Shown here: positions 1-9,777 of the stretch, one piece after another
Numbering within the stretch: position 1 is the first letter of the stretch
Layout: every line of letters starts with the position of its first letter
NCBI RefSeq assembly: GCF_030369675.1
Contig: NZ_CP128477.1
Location: 2,294,001 to 2,358,000, forward strand
Reading direction: 5' to 3'
DNA: 64,000 nt
Origin: Peteryoungia algae
GTDB lineage: Bacteria > Pseudomonadota > Alphaproteobacteria > Rhizobiales > Rhizobiaceae
Notes under the pieces: model-generated
The model's input: only the letters and a program-made list of their open reading frames with translations
Database searches by the model: none
Told to the model about the DNA's origin: nothing
Translations under genes and position numbers: made by a program

Positions 1-268
1 AGCCGAAATCCACTTAATAAATTTTCCAGAAGCTGTTCAGACCAATCGCGCCACCTCCATGCGAGCCGCAGCCCTCGTGCATGGCCCATGGCCTGCACTA
101 TCTTATTGTTTTACATGAATTTTTTTAACTTAGGCGGCATTGGCATCCACCTTATTCGAATGACAGCAACGTCTGCAGAAGAAGGAAAGTGAAGAAAAAA
201 TTCTTTATGACATAAGTTTTTTAGCATATGCGCAACGGGCGATAGTGCCTGCTCCCCGAAGAGCCGTC
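1..268. other. Intergenic region upstream of the pqi operon
   Basis: No gene is recognised here. The stretch is clearly richer in A and T than the coding DNA that follows, especially around 100-230, as expected for a promoter region. I could not fix a convincing -35/-10 pair. The minus-strand reading frame that overlaps this stretch and the next gene is low in hydrophobic residues and rich in His, Arg and Gln, which is typical of an antisense shadow. Confidence 0.4.
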
Positions 269-967
269 ATGCCGCACCGATCTCATCCGTTGTCGCTTGG
301 CTTCGGGATCATGCGAACACCCAGCGATGCAGGACCCACCAGCAGAACCATGGTCAACGATCCACACCACATCGGCTGCCCGAACTGTGACACCGTGCAT
401 CGGTTCTCGGCGCAGGAACTGACTGTACCCACACGCTGCGCCCGCTGCGGCTACAGGCTGACACTCGGTCGGAAGGATGCCGTTTTGCGCGTAACCATGC
501 TGGCGCTGACCTCGCTTGTGCTGATGGGGCTGGCGCTGTTTGCACCCTTTCTGACGCTCAATGCCGGACCGTTTGAATCGCGAGCCTCCGTGATTGATGT
601 CATCTTTGGATTTGCGGAAGGCATCATGGTGCCGTTGTCGTTTGCGGTGCTGTTCTTCATCGTGATCATTCCGGCAATGCGATCCGGGCTGCTGATTTAT
701 GCGCTCGCCCCGAACCTCGCCGGAGTGGCACATGCGCCGCTGGCCAGACCTGCCCTGCGCCTTGCTTTCACGCTGAAGCCCTGGGCGATGGTGGAAATAT
801 TCATGGTTGGAGTGGCAGTCGCACTCGTCAAGCTGGCCGGCATGGCAACGGTCGACACCGGTGCGGCGTTCTGGGCATTTGTTCTTTTGGTGCTCGTGAA
901 CGCGGCGCAAGACGCGTTCATGTGCCGCAACACGCTCTGGACAACCGTCGGGACACCACCATCATGA
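269..967 (+). CDS. pqiA: Paraquat-inducible protein A family, first half protein
   Basis: This is an inner-membrane protein of the PqiA family, which works with MCE proteins in lipid trafficking across the envelope. The N-terminal part carries a zinc-ribbon-like pair of CxxC motifs (CPNC and CARC), followed by about four hydrophobic segments. E. coli PqiA is one protein with two such domains; here each domain is a separate gene. The stop codon overlaps the ATG of the next gene (ATGA at 964-967), so the two are probably translationally coupled. The start is uncertain: 269 has a GAAGAG ribosome site five bases upstream, but ATGs at 311 and 350 or a GTG at 245 are possible. The conserved domain begins just after the 350 ATG. 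Confidence 0.85.
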   Translation: MPHRSHPLSLGFGIMRTPSDAGPTSRTMVNDPHHIGCPNCDTVHRFSAQELTVPTRCARCGYRLTLGRKDAVLRVTMLALTSLVLMGLALFAPFLTLNAGPFESRASVIDVIFGFAEGIMVPLSFAVLFFIVIIPAMRSGLLIYALAPNLAGVAHAPLARPALRLAFTLKPWAMVEIFMVGVAVALVKLAGMATVDTGAAFWAFVLLVLVNAAQDAFMCRNTLWTTVGTPPS

Positions 968-1581
968 TGACTGCGCGCGATCATGGCCTTCTCACCTGCC
1001 GATCCTGCGGGCTGCTCGCGGAGCCGCAGGCATCATCGTGCAAGCGGTGTGACAGCCCCCTTGCCAGCCGCGATACGGCAAGCCTGCAGCATGTCTGGGC
1101 CTGGCTGGTGGCGGGGCTGATCATCTATGTTCCCGCCAATCTCTATCCGATGCTGCGGACAACCCAGGCCTTCCGATCGCAGGAGAGCACGATCGTCGGC
1201 GGCGTGGTCGATCTCGTACATCACGGTGCCATTGCCATTGCAGCCATCGTCTTTATCGCGAGCGTCGTTATCCCGGTCGGGAAGTTCATTGTCATCGCCT
1301 ACCTCGCCGTGCTCCTGTCACAACCTGGGCCAAAGAACGCCCATCGCCTGCACATCTTGTATGAGGCGGTCGAATTCATCGGACGTTGGTCCATGATCGA
1401 CGTGTTCGTCGTCGCCATTCTGGTCGCCCTTGTACAGTTCGATGTGCTGGCGTCCATTCAACCCGGATTCGCCGCGGCCTGCTTCGCGCTTTCCGTGGTT
1501 TTCACCATGCTTTCGGCCCAAGCTTTCGATCCAAGGATGATCTGGGACGCAACCGATGAAGGAGCGCCACATGACGCCTGA
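964..1581 (+). CDS. pqiA: Paraquat-inducible protein A family, second half protein
   Basis: This is a second PqiA-domain membrane protein of about 205 residues. It begins with another zinc-ribbon-like motif pair (CRSC and CKRC), followed by four predicted membrane segments. Its ATG overlaps the stop codon of the first PqiA half, and its own end overlaps the region of the pqiB start, so the genes form one transcription unit. The start at 964 is preferred over an upstream in-frame codon because of the ATGA overlap. It probably pairs with the upstream half to make a complete two-domain PqiA unit in the inner membrane; that pairing is inferred from E. coli PqiA. Confidence 0.85.
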   Translation: MMTARDHGLLTCRSCGLLAEPQASSCKRCDSPLASRDTASLQHVWAWLVAGLIIYVPANLYPMLRTTQAFRSQESTIVGGVVDLVHHGAIAIAAIVFIASVVIPVGKFIVIAYLAVLLSQPGPKNAHRLHILYEAVEFIGRWSMIDVFVVAILVALVQFDVLASIQPGFAAACFALSVVFTMLSAQAFDPRMIWDATDEGAPHDA

Positions 1582-3325
1582 GGACAACACGACAGTCACC
1601 CGACCGAAGGTGGAGACCAGGAAGCGGAGGTTTTCGCTCGTCTGGCTGATGCCGGTTCTGGCCATTGCCATCTCCGCCTATGTCGTATGGAACAACTACA
1701 ATCAACGCGGTCCGCTGATCACCATTGTCCTTCAGTCGGGTGCAGGCATCAGTGCCGGCGCGACGGAAGTGCGTATCCGCGACCTGAAAGTCGGCGTGGT
1801 CGAGGATATCGGCTTCTCCGACGGCATGGCGGCGGTCGAGGTGAAGGTGCGGCTGGACAAGGACATCGTCGGCTACGTCGATGAAGACGCGCAATTCTGG
1901 CTTGTGGAACCGCAGGTCACCGCGCGCGGTGTGACGGGGATTGGGACGCTACTTTCCGGCGTCTATATCGCCGCGAACTGGGACGGCGTGGAAGGCGAAT
2001 TCAAGGACCGTTTCACGGCACTGACCGTGCCCCCGCTCGCCTCCGTCGGCGAAGAAGGCACGCGGATCGTCCTGCGCGCGCGGGCCGGCGGGCAATTGGC
2101 AGCAGGTGCGCCTGTTCTGACCAGCGGCCTCGAAGTCGGACGGATCGGTCAACCAGAATTGTCCAAAACCGGCAACACGGTCACCATGGAGGCCTTCATC
2201 TTCAAACCGTACGACGCCCGCCTGACGAGCAACACACGCTTTTGGGATGCCTCGGGTCTCTCACTCAATCTGGGTGCTCAGGGCTTGGCTTTGAAGGTCG
2301 ATAGCTTGGCAGCGCTCATTGAGGGTGGCGTCACCTTCGGTGAGCCGGTGACCGGCGGCCAACTGGTTTCGGATGGCCATGTCTTTGACGTCTTTCCGAC
2401 CGAAGCCGCCGCGCGCGAGAATGCGTTCGAAGCCAACGTCCTGCCGAGCATCAATGTTTCCGTTCTCCTTGACGGCGACATCAACGGCCTGAACCTCGAT
2501 ACGCTTGTCCGTTTTCGTGGCATCAAGGCTGGCGAGGTGGCCGATCTCGTCGGTGTGGCGGTCGAGGATGGCAGCGACAATCCGGTTCGGCTGCGTGTCG
2601 ATCTGCGGCTATCGCCGACACGGCTCGGCCTTTCGCGCGATCAAACGGCAGATGAAGCCATTGCACAGCTCAAGACACGGGTTGCCAACGGTCTCCGCGC
2701 GCGTGTCGGACAGGAAGGCTTGTTCGGGCAAACCGTCATTCTGGAACTGGTACGGTTGCCGGAGCAACCGACCGCCGAGATCACCCAGGGCGAAGACGGA
2801 CGACTGTATCTGCCGACGGCACCAACCGCAGAGGTTGATCCAAATTCCGGCGTCAACGGTTTGGTTGCCCGGCTTTCAGGTCTTCCGATAGAGGAATTGA
2901 TGGCGGCGGCCACGGATGCACTGGGCAACGTGTCACGCCTGACGACCACGGCAGACGGACTGCTGCAGTCCGAAGGACTGGACCGCATCCCGCTCACCCT
3001 CGACAAGACATTGGGCGAAATGCGCACGCTTGTTGAAGCGATCCGCAACGGCGGCGCCATCGACAATCTGAATGCCACACTGCAAAGCGCAGACAGCGCG
3101 CTCAAATCTGTCGACAGCGCAGCCGCCAGCCTTCCTGCGCTCTCCGCGCGCCTCAACACGGCTGCCGGAAATCTTGAGGCGGTGATTGCGGGCTACGGCG
3201 ACCAGTCACGGCTATATGGCGACCTGCGCGGAGTCTTGGGTGACTTCGCCAGAATGGCCGAATCTTTCCGTTCGCTGGCCCGCAGCATCGAACGCAATCC
3301 CAGCTCGCTCATTCGAGGACGGTAA
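1571..3325 (+). CDS. pqiB: PqiB-like MCE (MlaD) domain protein
   Basis: This protein of about 584 residues has one N-terminal membrane anchor (about residues 20-40) and then three MCE/MlaD-type repeats (roughly 40-140, 155-260 and 285-400). A C-terminal part rich in alanine, leucine and serine looks helical or coiled. In the PqiB family the MCE rings and helical tube form a periplasm-spanning conduit for lipids. The start at 1571 is chosen over an in-frame ATG at 1556 because AAGGAG lies at 1560-1565, six bases before it. Four bases separate the gene from the downstream pqiC. Length and neighbours match the family, so confidence in the assignment is high. Confidence 0.92.
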   Translation: MTPEDNTTVTRPKVETRKRRFSLVWLMPVLAIAISAYVVWNNYNQRGPLITIVLQSGAGISAGATEVRIRDLKVGVVEDIGFSDGMAAVEVKVRLDKDIVGYVDEDAQFWLVEPQVTARGVTGIGTLLSGVYIAANWDGVEGEFKDRFTALTVPPLASVGEEGTRIVLRARAGGQLAAGAPVLTSGLEVGRIGQPELSKTGNTVTMEAFIFKPYDARLTSNTRFWDASGLSLNLGAQGLALKVDSLAALIEGGVTFGEPVTGGQLVSDGHVFDVFPTEAAARENAFEANVLPSINVSVLLDGDINGLNLDTLVRFRGIKAGEVADLVGVAVEDGSDNPVRLRVDLRLSPTRLGLSRDQTADEAIAQLKTRVANGLRARVGQEGLFGQTVILELVRLPEQPTAEITQGEDGRLYLPTAPTAEVDPNSGVNGLVARLSGLPIEELMAAATDALGNVSRLTTTADGLLQSEGLDRIPLTLDKTLGEMRTLVEAIRNGGAIDNLNATLQSADSALKSVDSAAASLPALSARLNTAAGNLEAVIAGYGDQSRLYGDLRGVLGDFARMAESFRSLARSIERNPSSLIRGR

Positions 3326-3328
3326 CCC

Positions 3329-3883
3329 ATGCGTATTGTCATATCAGCTTTTCTAGGACTGTCCCTCGCAGCATGCAGCGCAGCCGCGCCTGACCGCTTT
3401 CTGATCGAACCAGTTACAACCGGACAGACGGTCAAAACCAGTGCAGGCACGATTTCGGTCATGACCGTCAACCTGCCGAGCTATGCGAAAGAGACCGGGA
3501 TCTATGTCCAGAACCAGACGAGCGCAATTGTCGCGATCCCCAAGGCCGATTGGGCGGATGACACCGAGCGTGCCATGCGCCTCCATCTGGTGCGCAGCCT
3601 CGCCGACATGACCGGCGCGGATGTCGCCTCTGATCCCTGGCCGCTCGGTGGAGTTCCCGAAGCCGAAGTCCGTGTCGATGTCGAGCAGATGTATGTCGAC
3701 AAATCCGGCATCATGCGACTTTCAGGCCAATTCTCGATCCGTCGTGATCGCGCCGAGAGCCGCAACCGGATCCGGCAGTTCGACATAGAGACACGGGCAG
3801 CGGCCCAGACACCCGCGGCCATCGTTGATGCGCATGGCAAGGCTTGGCAGCAACTCGCCGACGCGATCGCGAAATCGCTCTGA
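3329..3883 (+). CDS. pqiC: PqiC-like outer-membrane lipoprotein (ABC-type transport auxiliary lipoprotein)
   Basis: This is a 184-residue lipoprotein. The N-terminus is a short hydrophobic signal ending in the lipobox LAAC, with Cys16 as the predicted lipidated residue. The remainder fits the PqiC/YmbA auxiliary lipoprotein family, which anchors the PqiB conduit at the outer membrane. It follows pqiB after three bases and closes the four-gene pqi cluster. The C-terminal part resembles the family in having alternating charged beta strands and a final helix. Confidence 0.85.
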   Translation: MRIVISAFLGLSLAACSAAAPDRFLIEPVTTGQTVKTSAGTISVMTVNLPSYAKETGIYVQNQTSAIVAIPKADWADDTERAMRLHLVRSLADMTGADVASDPWPLGGVPEAEVRVDVEQMYVDKSGIMRLSGQFSIRRDRAESRNRIRQFDIETRAAAQTPAAIVDAHGKAWQQLADAIAKSL

Positions 3884-3904
3884 ACTCTTGCGAAGGATGA
3901 CCAG

Positions 3905-5191
3905 ATGGAGATTCTCGCGCCATACATCGACATGTTTCCGGATCAGGTCGAGCAGTTGCGGGCCTTCTTTGCACGTGCGACCGCAACCTGGGTCGTTTAC
4001 CAGGGTCTTGCGATCGTCTTTGCGGTCATCTGTTCGTTCACCTTCACACGGGCAGTGTCACGTCGTATCGAGGCTTTTCTGGACGGTGACGACGGTCATT
4101 GGCTGAGGACCTACAAGCGGGGGATCGTTGAGCGTATCGCCCCACTGATTTTCCTTGTTGTCGTCTGGTTGTTCTGGACAACGTTCCGCCAGATCACCTG
4201 GACCAGCAACACGCTTCTTCTGGGCAGCGTTACCAAACTCGCGACGGCCTGGATCCTGATCAATATCCTCGCAAGTGTTATCCGCAATCGCTTCGTGTTC
4301 CGGATCGTTTCCATTTCGCTTTGGATCATTGCCGCATTGTCGATCCTCCGGTTGATGCCTGCCGTGACCGTCTATCTCGACACCATGGCGATCTTGGTTG
4401 GCGACACACGCCTATCGGCGCTGCGACTGATCAAGGCCGTGATCCTGCTCGGCCTTCTTCTTTGGGCGGTCGGATTTGCTGCCCATCTGCTGGACACGGC
4501 CCTGAGGCGATCGACCGAACTGTCGCCCTCGATGAAGGTTTTGATCGGCAAACTGGTGCGGATCGTCTTCTTCTTCATTGCGGTGATGATCGCATTGCGG
4601 GCCGTTGGCCTCGATCTGACGACCTTCGCCGTATTCTCGGGCGCTATCGGTGTCGGCATCGGATTTGGCTTGCAGAAAAGCGTTTCGAACTTTGTCTCGG
4701 GAATTTCACTGCTGATGGACAAATCCATAAAGCCCGGAGACGTGATTTCGCTCGGCGACACGTTCGGCTGGATCAACCAGTTGAACACCCGGTACACGTC
4801 CGTGGTCACCCGTGACGGGCGTGAACACCTGATCCCGAACGAACAATTGATCAGTCAGGAGGTCGTGAACTGGTCCTACAGTGATCAGAATGTGCGGATC
4901 GAGGTGCCATTTGGCGTGAGTTATGATGCCGATCCGCATCAAGTGAAGTCGCTGATCGAAGCCGGACTGGTGAAGCATCGCCGCATCCTCGCCAAACCGG
5001 CGCCCATCGTGCATTTTTCCGCGATGGGCGAGTCCTCGCTTGATTTCATCTTCCGCTTCTGGATTCGAGATCCTGCCGAGGGCGTCGCCAATATCAAGAG
5101 CGACGTGCTGTTTGCCATCTGGGACATCCTGAAACAGAACAACATCGAGATCCCGTTCCCGCAGCGCGTTGTGCATTTGCGACACGAATGA
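3905..5191 (+). CDS. MscS-family mechanosensitive channel
   Basis: This 428-residue membrane protein has an N-terminal series of about six hydrophobic helices. These are followed by the MscS signature region, a Gly/Ala-rich pore helix and the stretch GVGIGFGLQKSVSNFVSGI. The beta domain comes next, with the conserved pattern KPGD, then GREHLIPNEQ and VVNWS. MscS proteins open under membrane tension to release solutes during hypo-osmotic shock. It starts 21 bases after pqiC and may be co-transcribed with the pqi genes, which would link two envelope-stress functions. It ends about 100 bases before the convergent GGDEF/EAL gene. Confidence 0.93.
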   Translation: MEILAPYIDMFPDQVEQLRAFFARATATWVVYQGLAIVFAVICSFTFTRAVSRRIEAFLDGDDGHWLRTYKRGIVERIAPLIFLVVVWLFWTTFRQITWTSNTLLLGSVTKLATAWILINILASVIRNRFVFRIVSISLWIIAALSILRLMPAVTVYLDTMAILVGDTRLSALRLIKAVILLGLLLWAVGFAAHLLDTALRRSTELSPSMKVLIGKLVRIVFFFIAVMIALRAVGLDLTTFAVFSGAIGVGIGFGLQKSVSNFVSGISLLMDKSIKPGDVISLGDTFGWINQLNTRYTSVVTRDGREHLIPNEQLISQEVVNWSYSDQNVRIEVPFGVSYDADPHQVKSLIEAGLVKHRRILAKPAPIVHFSAMGESSLDFIFRFWIRDPAEGVANIKSDVLFAIWDILKQNNIEIPFPQRVVHLRHE

Positions 5192-5295
5192 CTGAGCCAG
5201 CATTCACTCTTTGAACGGAACAAGAAGGTCCGCCTATCCCATTACACGACAGGATTGCAGGTGATCAGCATCGCAAGAAGCGCTCAAAGCTTCCA

Positions 5296-8200
5296 CTAGA
5301 TCGCCTCTGGCTTGTGGATATGAAAGCCTTGGGCATAATCGACACCGATCGAGGCGAGCTTGGAGAGTATCTCGGCGCTTTCAACATACTCGGCCACCGT
5401 CTTGATACCCAAAACGCGTGCGACTTCAACGAAGCAGCGAACCGTTGCATCGTTAAGCGGATCTTCCGTAATATCGCGAATGAACTGTCCATCGATTTTA
5501 AGGTAATCGACGGGGAAGCGCTTCAGATAGCCGAACGATGACGCTCCTGCACCGAAATCATCAAGAGCGACCCGAACGCCCCTCCTCCGAACCTGATCTA
5601 TGAACGTCGTCGCATCCGCCATATTCGTGACGGCGGCGGTCTCGGTTATTTCAAAGCAAAGTCGTTGGCAAACGGACTCGCCGGCATCCTTGAGAATGGC
5701 AATGGCCTGCCGATGAAACGAACGATCACCAATGGAATGCCCCGATAGATTGACGCTGATTGTCTCCAGCTCCGTTGCCGGCGGCAGGCTCCTGATCCAA
5801 TCGATCGCATGTTTGAGCACCCATTGATCCAAGCGTGTCGCAAGATTGAACCGTTCTGCAGATGGCAGAAAGGCAGATGGCGAAATCAAGCTGCCATCTT
5901 CATCCTTCATACGTATCAAGAGCTCAAGATGTCGGCCGGCGAGCTTGCCTTGAATGGGCCTGATATTCTGTGCGAACAGCACGAACTGATTGTCATCCAG
6001 CGCACGCTCGATACGCGACGCCCACCGCATCTCGCCGGATCGAGCCGCGATGGCCTGATCGGTATCGATCCAGACATGGACACGGTTGCGCCCCGCCTCT
6101 TTGGCCGCATAACAGGTATTGTCCGCGGCCTGCAGGATGGAGGCGAGAGTAGGCATCGTTCCGTCGATTGGAACAAGACCGATGCTTGTGCCGACGCGAA
6201 ACCTTTTGTCATCATGCACAAAACGGAAGTCTCGCATCCGATCGCACATCGACTGTGCGATTTTTTGTGCCATTTCTACCGAGCACGATTCAAGTATCAC
6301 GCCGAATTCGTCACCGCCCAGGCGAGCGAGTGTGTCGCCCGACCGGATGGCGCCGGCCAGAAGCTTGCTGACCTGTTTCAACAAGTCGTCACCGACGGCA
6401 TGACCGCATGAATCGTTGACGATCTTGAATTGATCCAAATCGATATAGAGCAGCGAATTGGAAGACCCGTCAGAATGCGATTTTTCAAAAACGGTCTGTA
6501 GCCGTCTGTCAAACTCCGAGCGGTTGATCAGGCCGGTGAGGGGGTCGTGGCTTGCTCTGTAGCGCATCTCACGCGAAAGACGCCGCTGTTCGCTGACGTC
6601 GTGGAAGACGAGTACGGCACCCAGCACATCCCCCTCTGCCCTTCTGATGGGAGCAGCAGAATCTTCAATGCCAAATTCCCTTCCATCACGGGCGACGAGA
6701 ACCGTATTCTCGTCGAGACCGACGATGCCAAAAGTACGCAGACAAGCTGTAATGGGATCCGGAGCTCTTTGCCGCGTTTCTTCATTGATCACATTGAACA
6801 CGAGACTGCTTGGTTGCCCCTTTGCTTCAGCAGCCGACCAGCCGGTCATACGTTCAGCTACGGGGTTGAGCCACTGCACAATGCCGAGCGCGTCAGTCGT
6901 TATGACAGCATCACCAATCGAATGGAGGGTGACGCGCATCAGTTCGTGTTGCTCCGACAACTCGATCGCTAGCTTTCGCTGACTGGTCACATCCCAGGCA
7001 GCACCGATCAACCGTATTGGCTTGCCCAATGTGTCGACAATGATCTTTGCCGATATACGGATATAGTGGGTCGAATGATCCGGCCTTATAATCCGGTATT
7101 CTTCGTTGAGTGGCGACTTGTCTCTGATCGCTCTGTAGACAGCGCCTTCGATACGCTCGTAATCATCTTCGTGGATGTGCCGGCGCCATAGGTCGGGAAC
7201 CCGCTCGCCCGTCCTTTCCGGCAGACCAAACAGACGGTACATCCATGGATCCCACGTGACGGTATCGCCGACCAGGTCGTAGTCCCAAATCCCGATGCCG
7301 CCGCTGTCGGTTGCGATTGCCATGCGATCGGCAAGAAGGCGTCGCTCCTCTTCTTCCATCTTTCGCCGCGTTATGTCGACGTGAGTTCCGATCATCCTGA
7401 CTGGATTACCGTCGTCGTCCCGTGCAACGACCCTGCCACGGTCAAGTATCCACACCCAGCCGCCATCCTTGCGGCGCATGCGGAATTCCTCCTCGAAAAA
7501 CGCTGTCTTTCCCGCGATGTGGTCGCGATCGGCAGTTTTTGCTCTTTCCCGATCATCGGGATGAACCAGCTCCAACCAGTTGTCGATGGCATCCCCGAAC
7601 TCCTCACGCGAGTAACCCAACAACTCGCACCACATATCGGAGTAATAGGTCCGCCCACTTGCAAGATCGGCATCCCATATGCCGATACGGCCGTTCTCCG
7701 TGGCGGCAGCCATTTGCTCGTTGAGGCGTTCCAATGCCATACGCTGGCGAACTCTTTCCGAGATATCCTGGAAGGCACCGCTGATGCGGACCGGCTTGTC
7801 TCCCTGGAATTCGACCGAGCCCACGGCGCGAACCCAAATTCGCTCCCCGCCAAGTTTGATAAATGGCAATTCAAGATCCCAGCCCTCGCCCGTGGCCATG
7901 CTCTTGCTGACCGCCTCCTGGACCAGGGGCCTGGCCTCAGGGGCATAAAAGGCAATTGCCTCATCCATCGTCGGCACATATCCCGGCTCAACACCGTGGA
8001 TACGACAGGTCTCGTCGGACCAGACGATATCGCCGGTTTGAAGATTGACCTCCCAGCCACCGACTCCGGCCACCTTGCCGGTCCGGTCGAGGAAAATCTG
8101 ATTCTTGCGAAGCATATCTTCCTGGGTTTTTCGAAGCGTGATGTCCTGATGCGTGCCGAACATCCACTCCGGCTTACCGTCATCTGTCCAGGTGATCACC

Positions 8201-9777
8201 TTTCCGCGGTCAAGAACCCAGACCCAATGTCCATCCTTGTGGCGGAGCCGTGCTTCAAATTCGTAAGCGGGCGATTTGCCATCGAAGTGCTCTTGCAGGT
8301 GTTCGCCCGAGGACAAGAGATCGTCGGGATGGCCGTGCTTCATCCACGTGTCGATGGACACGGGCTGGAGCTCATCGAGCGTGTAACCGATGATTTCGGC
8401 CCACCGTTCGTTGAAGCGCGCTTCTCCTGTCTGAACATTCCATTCCCAGGTTCCGGCCCGCGTGCCTGCAATAATGTTGGCGAGACGTTCCCTTTCATCG
8501 GCGAGGCTTCGCTCCGCCCGAAGGCGAAGGGTAACGTCTTCAATGATCGCCATTGAACGAAGTGGCCGACCTTCAACGTCTCGTTCAAGGGTCGCCGACA
8601 CCAGCACGTCTATGACCTCACCCCGGCTGCTGACCATTTGATATTCGACTTGTTCGCAATGGCCGGTTCGAAAGAACTCGGGAAGTACGGTGCGCGCCTT
8701 GATGCGCGACTGCGCAGTCAGGAATTCCGACGAGAGACGACCGATCACATCGTCACGGCGATAGCCCAGAACCTCCAGCCACCGATCACTGACACTCAGC
8801 AACCGCCCGCTGGCATCTATGGAATGCATCATCGCCGGAGTAGTCTCATACAGTCGCCGAACGCGTTCCTCGTTGTCGGACGCCTTTTTCCGGGCCATCA
8901 CCAGATCGCCGATGTCTCGAATGATCGCAGTCAGGCCAACGATTTCGCCGAGCTTCGACAGAATTGGACCGATTGCGATCGAAGCGGGAAACGCGGTCCC
9001 ATCCGCACGCAAGCCGGTGCATTCCGCCAATTTCCCGGCCTCCCGCTGCAACCAGGCCGTCGCGTCGAGCATCCCTCCATCCTCGAACCCGGCGGGCACA
9101 AATCGAGCAATAGGCTGGCCGATCAGACTGTCACGAGAGCACGCAAACAGCAGTTCCGCTGCCTCATTGGCATGCTGTATCAAGCCGTCCAGACCGATCG
9201 CCACGATCGCGTCGGGGCTGCTCTGGAGTATCGACGCCGCTCTCGACTCAACGAGACGCAGGTAATTCTCGTTCTTGACAGCGACACGGGCTTCAAGTGC
9301 CCGCGCTGCCGTGTAGCCGAGTTGGTTCAGCACATCGCGCTGATGCTGCGTCAGCTTCCGGGGCTTATGATCGATAACGCATAATGCGCCGACGCTTTGT
9401 CCGTTTGTCAGCGCAAGTGGTACACCCGCATAAAATCGGATCTTGGGGTCACCGGTAACGAGCGGATTGTCAGAAAATCTCGTATCCTGTGTAGCGTCCT
9501 CGACTTCCATCAGCGCATTTTGCTGCATGGCATGCGCACAGAACGACAGGTCTCGAGAGGTTTCCGTGACGCCCGGGAGACCTACATTGGCCTTGAACCA
9601 CTGCCGGTCTTGATCGACCAGGCTGATCAGGGAGACAGGTGTACCGCACACCAGCCCGGCCGCCTTGACCAGGGCATCAAACTCCCGTTCCGACGCGCTA
9701 TCCAGCACCTCAAGGTCGTGCAGAGCCTGTAGGCGCGTCTCCTCGTTGAGGGAGGGAGGTATGTTGGTCAACTTCAT
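5296..9777 (-). CDS. Large GAF/multi-PAS sensor with GGDEF and EAL domains (c-di-GMP turnover)
   Basis: This 1493-residue protein has no obvious membrane segment. An N-terminal GAF domain (about 20-170) is followed by roughly seven PAS/PAC units (about 185-1075), a GGDEF domain (about 1085-1240) and a C-terminal EAL domain (about 1255-1493). The diguanylate cyclase motif GGDEF is intact at 1154-1158, and an RxxD inhibitory site (RSGD) lies five residues before it. In the EAL domain the signature reads ELL at about 1285. Downstream catalytic features such as the ETE region, DDFG and YLKIDGQFI are present, so phosphodiesterase activity is plausible. It probably integrates several cytoplasmic signals into c-di-GMP levels. 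It stands alone and is convergent with the MscS gene. Confidence 0.93.
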   Translation of the reverse strand: MKLTNIPPSLNEETRLQALHDLEVLDSASEREFDALVKAAGLVCGTPVSLISLVDQDRQWFKANVGLPGVTETSRDLSFCAHAMQQNALMEVEDATQDTRFSDNPLVTGDPKIRFYAGVPLALTNGQSVGALCVIDHKPRKLTQHQRDVLNQLGYTAARALEARVAVKNENYLRLVESRAASILQSSPDAIVAIGLDGLIQHANEAAELLFACSRDSLIGQPIARFVPAGFEDGGMLDATAWLQREAGKLAECTGLRADGTAFPASIAIGPILSKLGEIVGLTAIIRDIGDLVMARKKASDNEERVRRLYETTPAMMHSIDASGRLLSVSDRWLEVLGYRRDDVIGRLSSEFLTAQSRIKARTVLPEFFRTGHCEQVEYQMVSSRGEVIDVLVSATLERDVEGRPLRSMAIIEDVTLRLRAERSLADERERLANIIAGTRAGTWEWNVQTGEARFNERWAEIIGYTLDELQPVSIDTWMKHGHPDDLLSSGEHLQEHFDGKSPAYEFEARLRHKDGHWVWVLDRGKVITWTDDGKPEWMFGTHQDITLRKTQEDMLRKNQIFLDRTGKVAGVGGWEVNLQTGDIVWSDETCRIHGVEPGYVPTMDEAIAFYAPEARPLVQEAVSKSMATGEGWDLELPFIKLGGERIWVRAVGSVEFQGDKPVRISGAFQDISERVRQRMALERLNEQMAAATENGRIGIWDADLASGRTYYSDMWCELLGYSREEFGDAIDNWLELVHPDDRERAKTADRDHIAGKTAFFEEEFRMRRKDGGWVWILDRGRVVARDDDGNPVRMIGTHVDITRRKMEEEERRLLADRMAIATDSGGIGIWDYDLVGDTVTWDPWMYRLFGLPERTGERVPDLWRRHIHEDDYERIEGAVYRAIRDKSPLNEEYRIIRPDHSTHYIRISAKIIVDTLGKPIRLIGAAWDVTSQRKLAIELSEQHELMRVTLHSIGDAVITTDALGIVQWLNPVAERMTGWSAAEAKGQPSSLVFNVINEETRQRAPDPITACLRTFGIVGLDENTVLVARDGREFGIEDSAAPIRRAEGDVLGAVLVFHDVSEQRRLSREMRYRASHDPLTGLINRSEFDRRLQTVFEKSHSDGSSNSLLYIDLDQFKIVNDSCGHAVGDDLLKQVSKLLAGAIRSGDTLARLGGDEFGVILESCSVEMAQKIAQSMCDRMRDFRFVHDDKRFRVGTSIGLVPIDGTMPTLASILQAADNTCYAAKEAGRNRVHVWIDTDQAIAARSGEMRWASRIERALDDNQFVLFAQNIRPIQGKLAGRHLELLIRMKDEDGSLISPSAFLPSAERFNLATRLDQWVLKHAIDWIRSLPPATELETISVNLSGHSIGDRSFHRQAIAILKDAGESVCQRLCFEITETAAVTNMADATTFIDQVRRRGVRVALDDFGAGASSFGYLKRFPVDYLKIDGQFIRDITEDPLNDATVRCFVEVARVLGIKTVAEYVESAEILSKLASIGVDYAQGFHIHKPEAI

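Noticed and set aside
7381..8556. 391-codon plus-strand frame inside the GGDEF/EAL gene
   Set aside because: It is antisense to strongly conserved PAS domains and has no recognisable domain.
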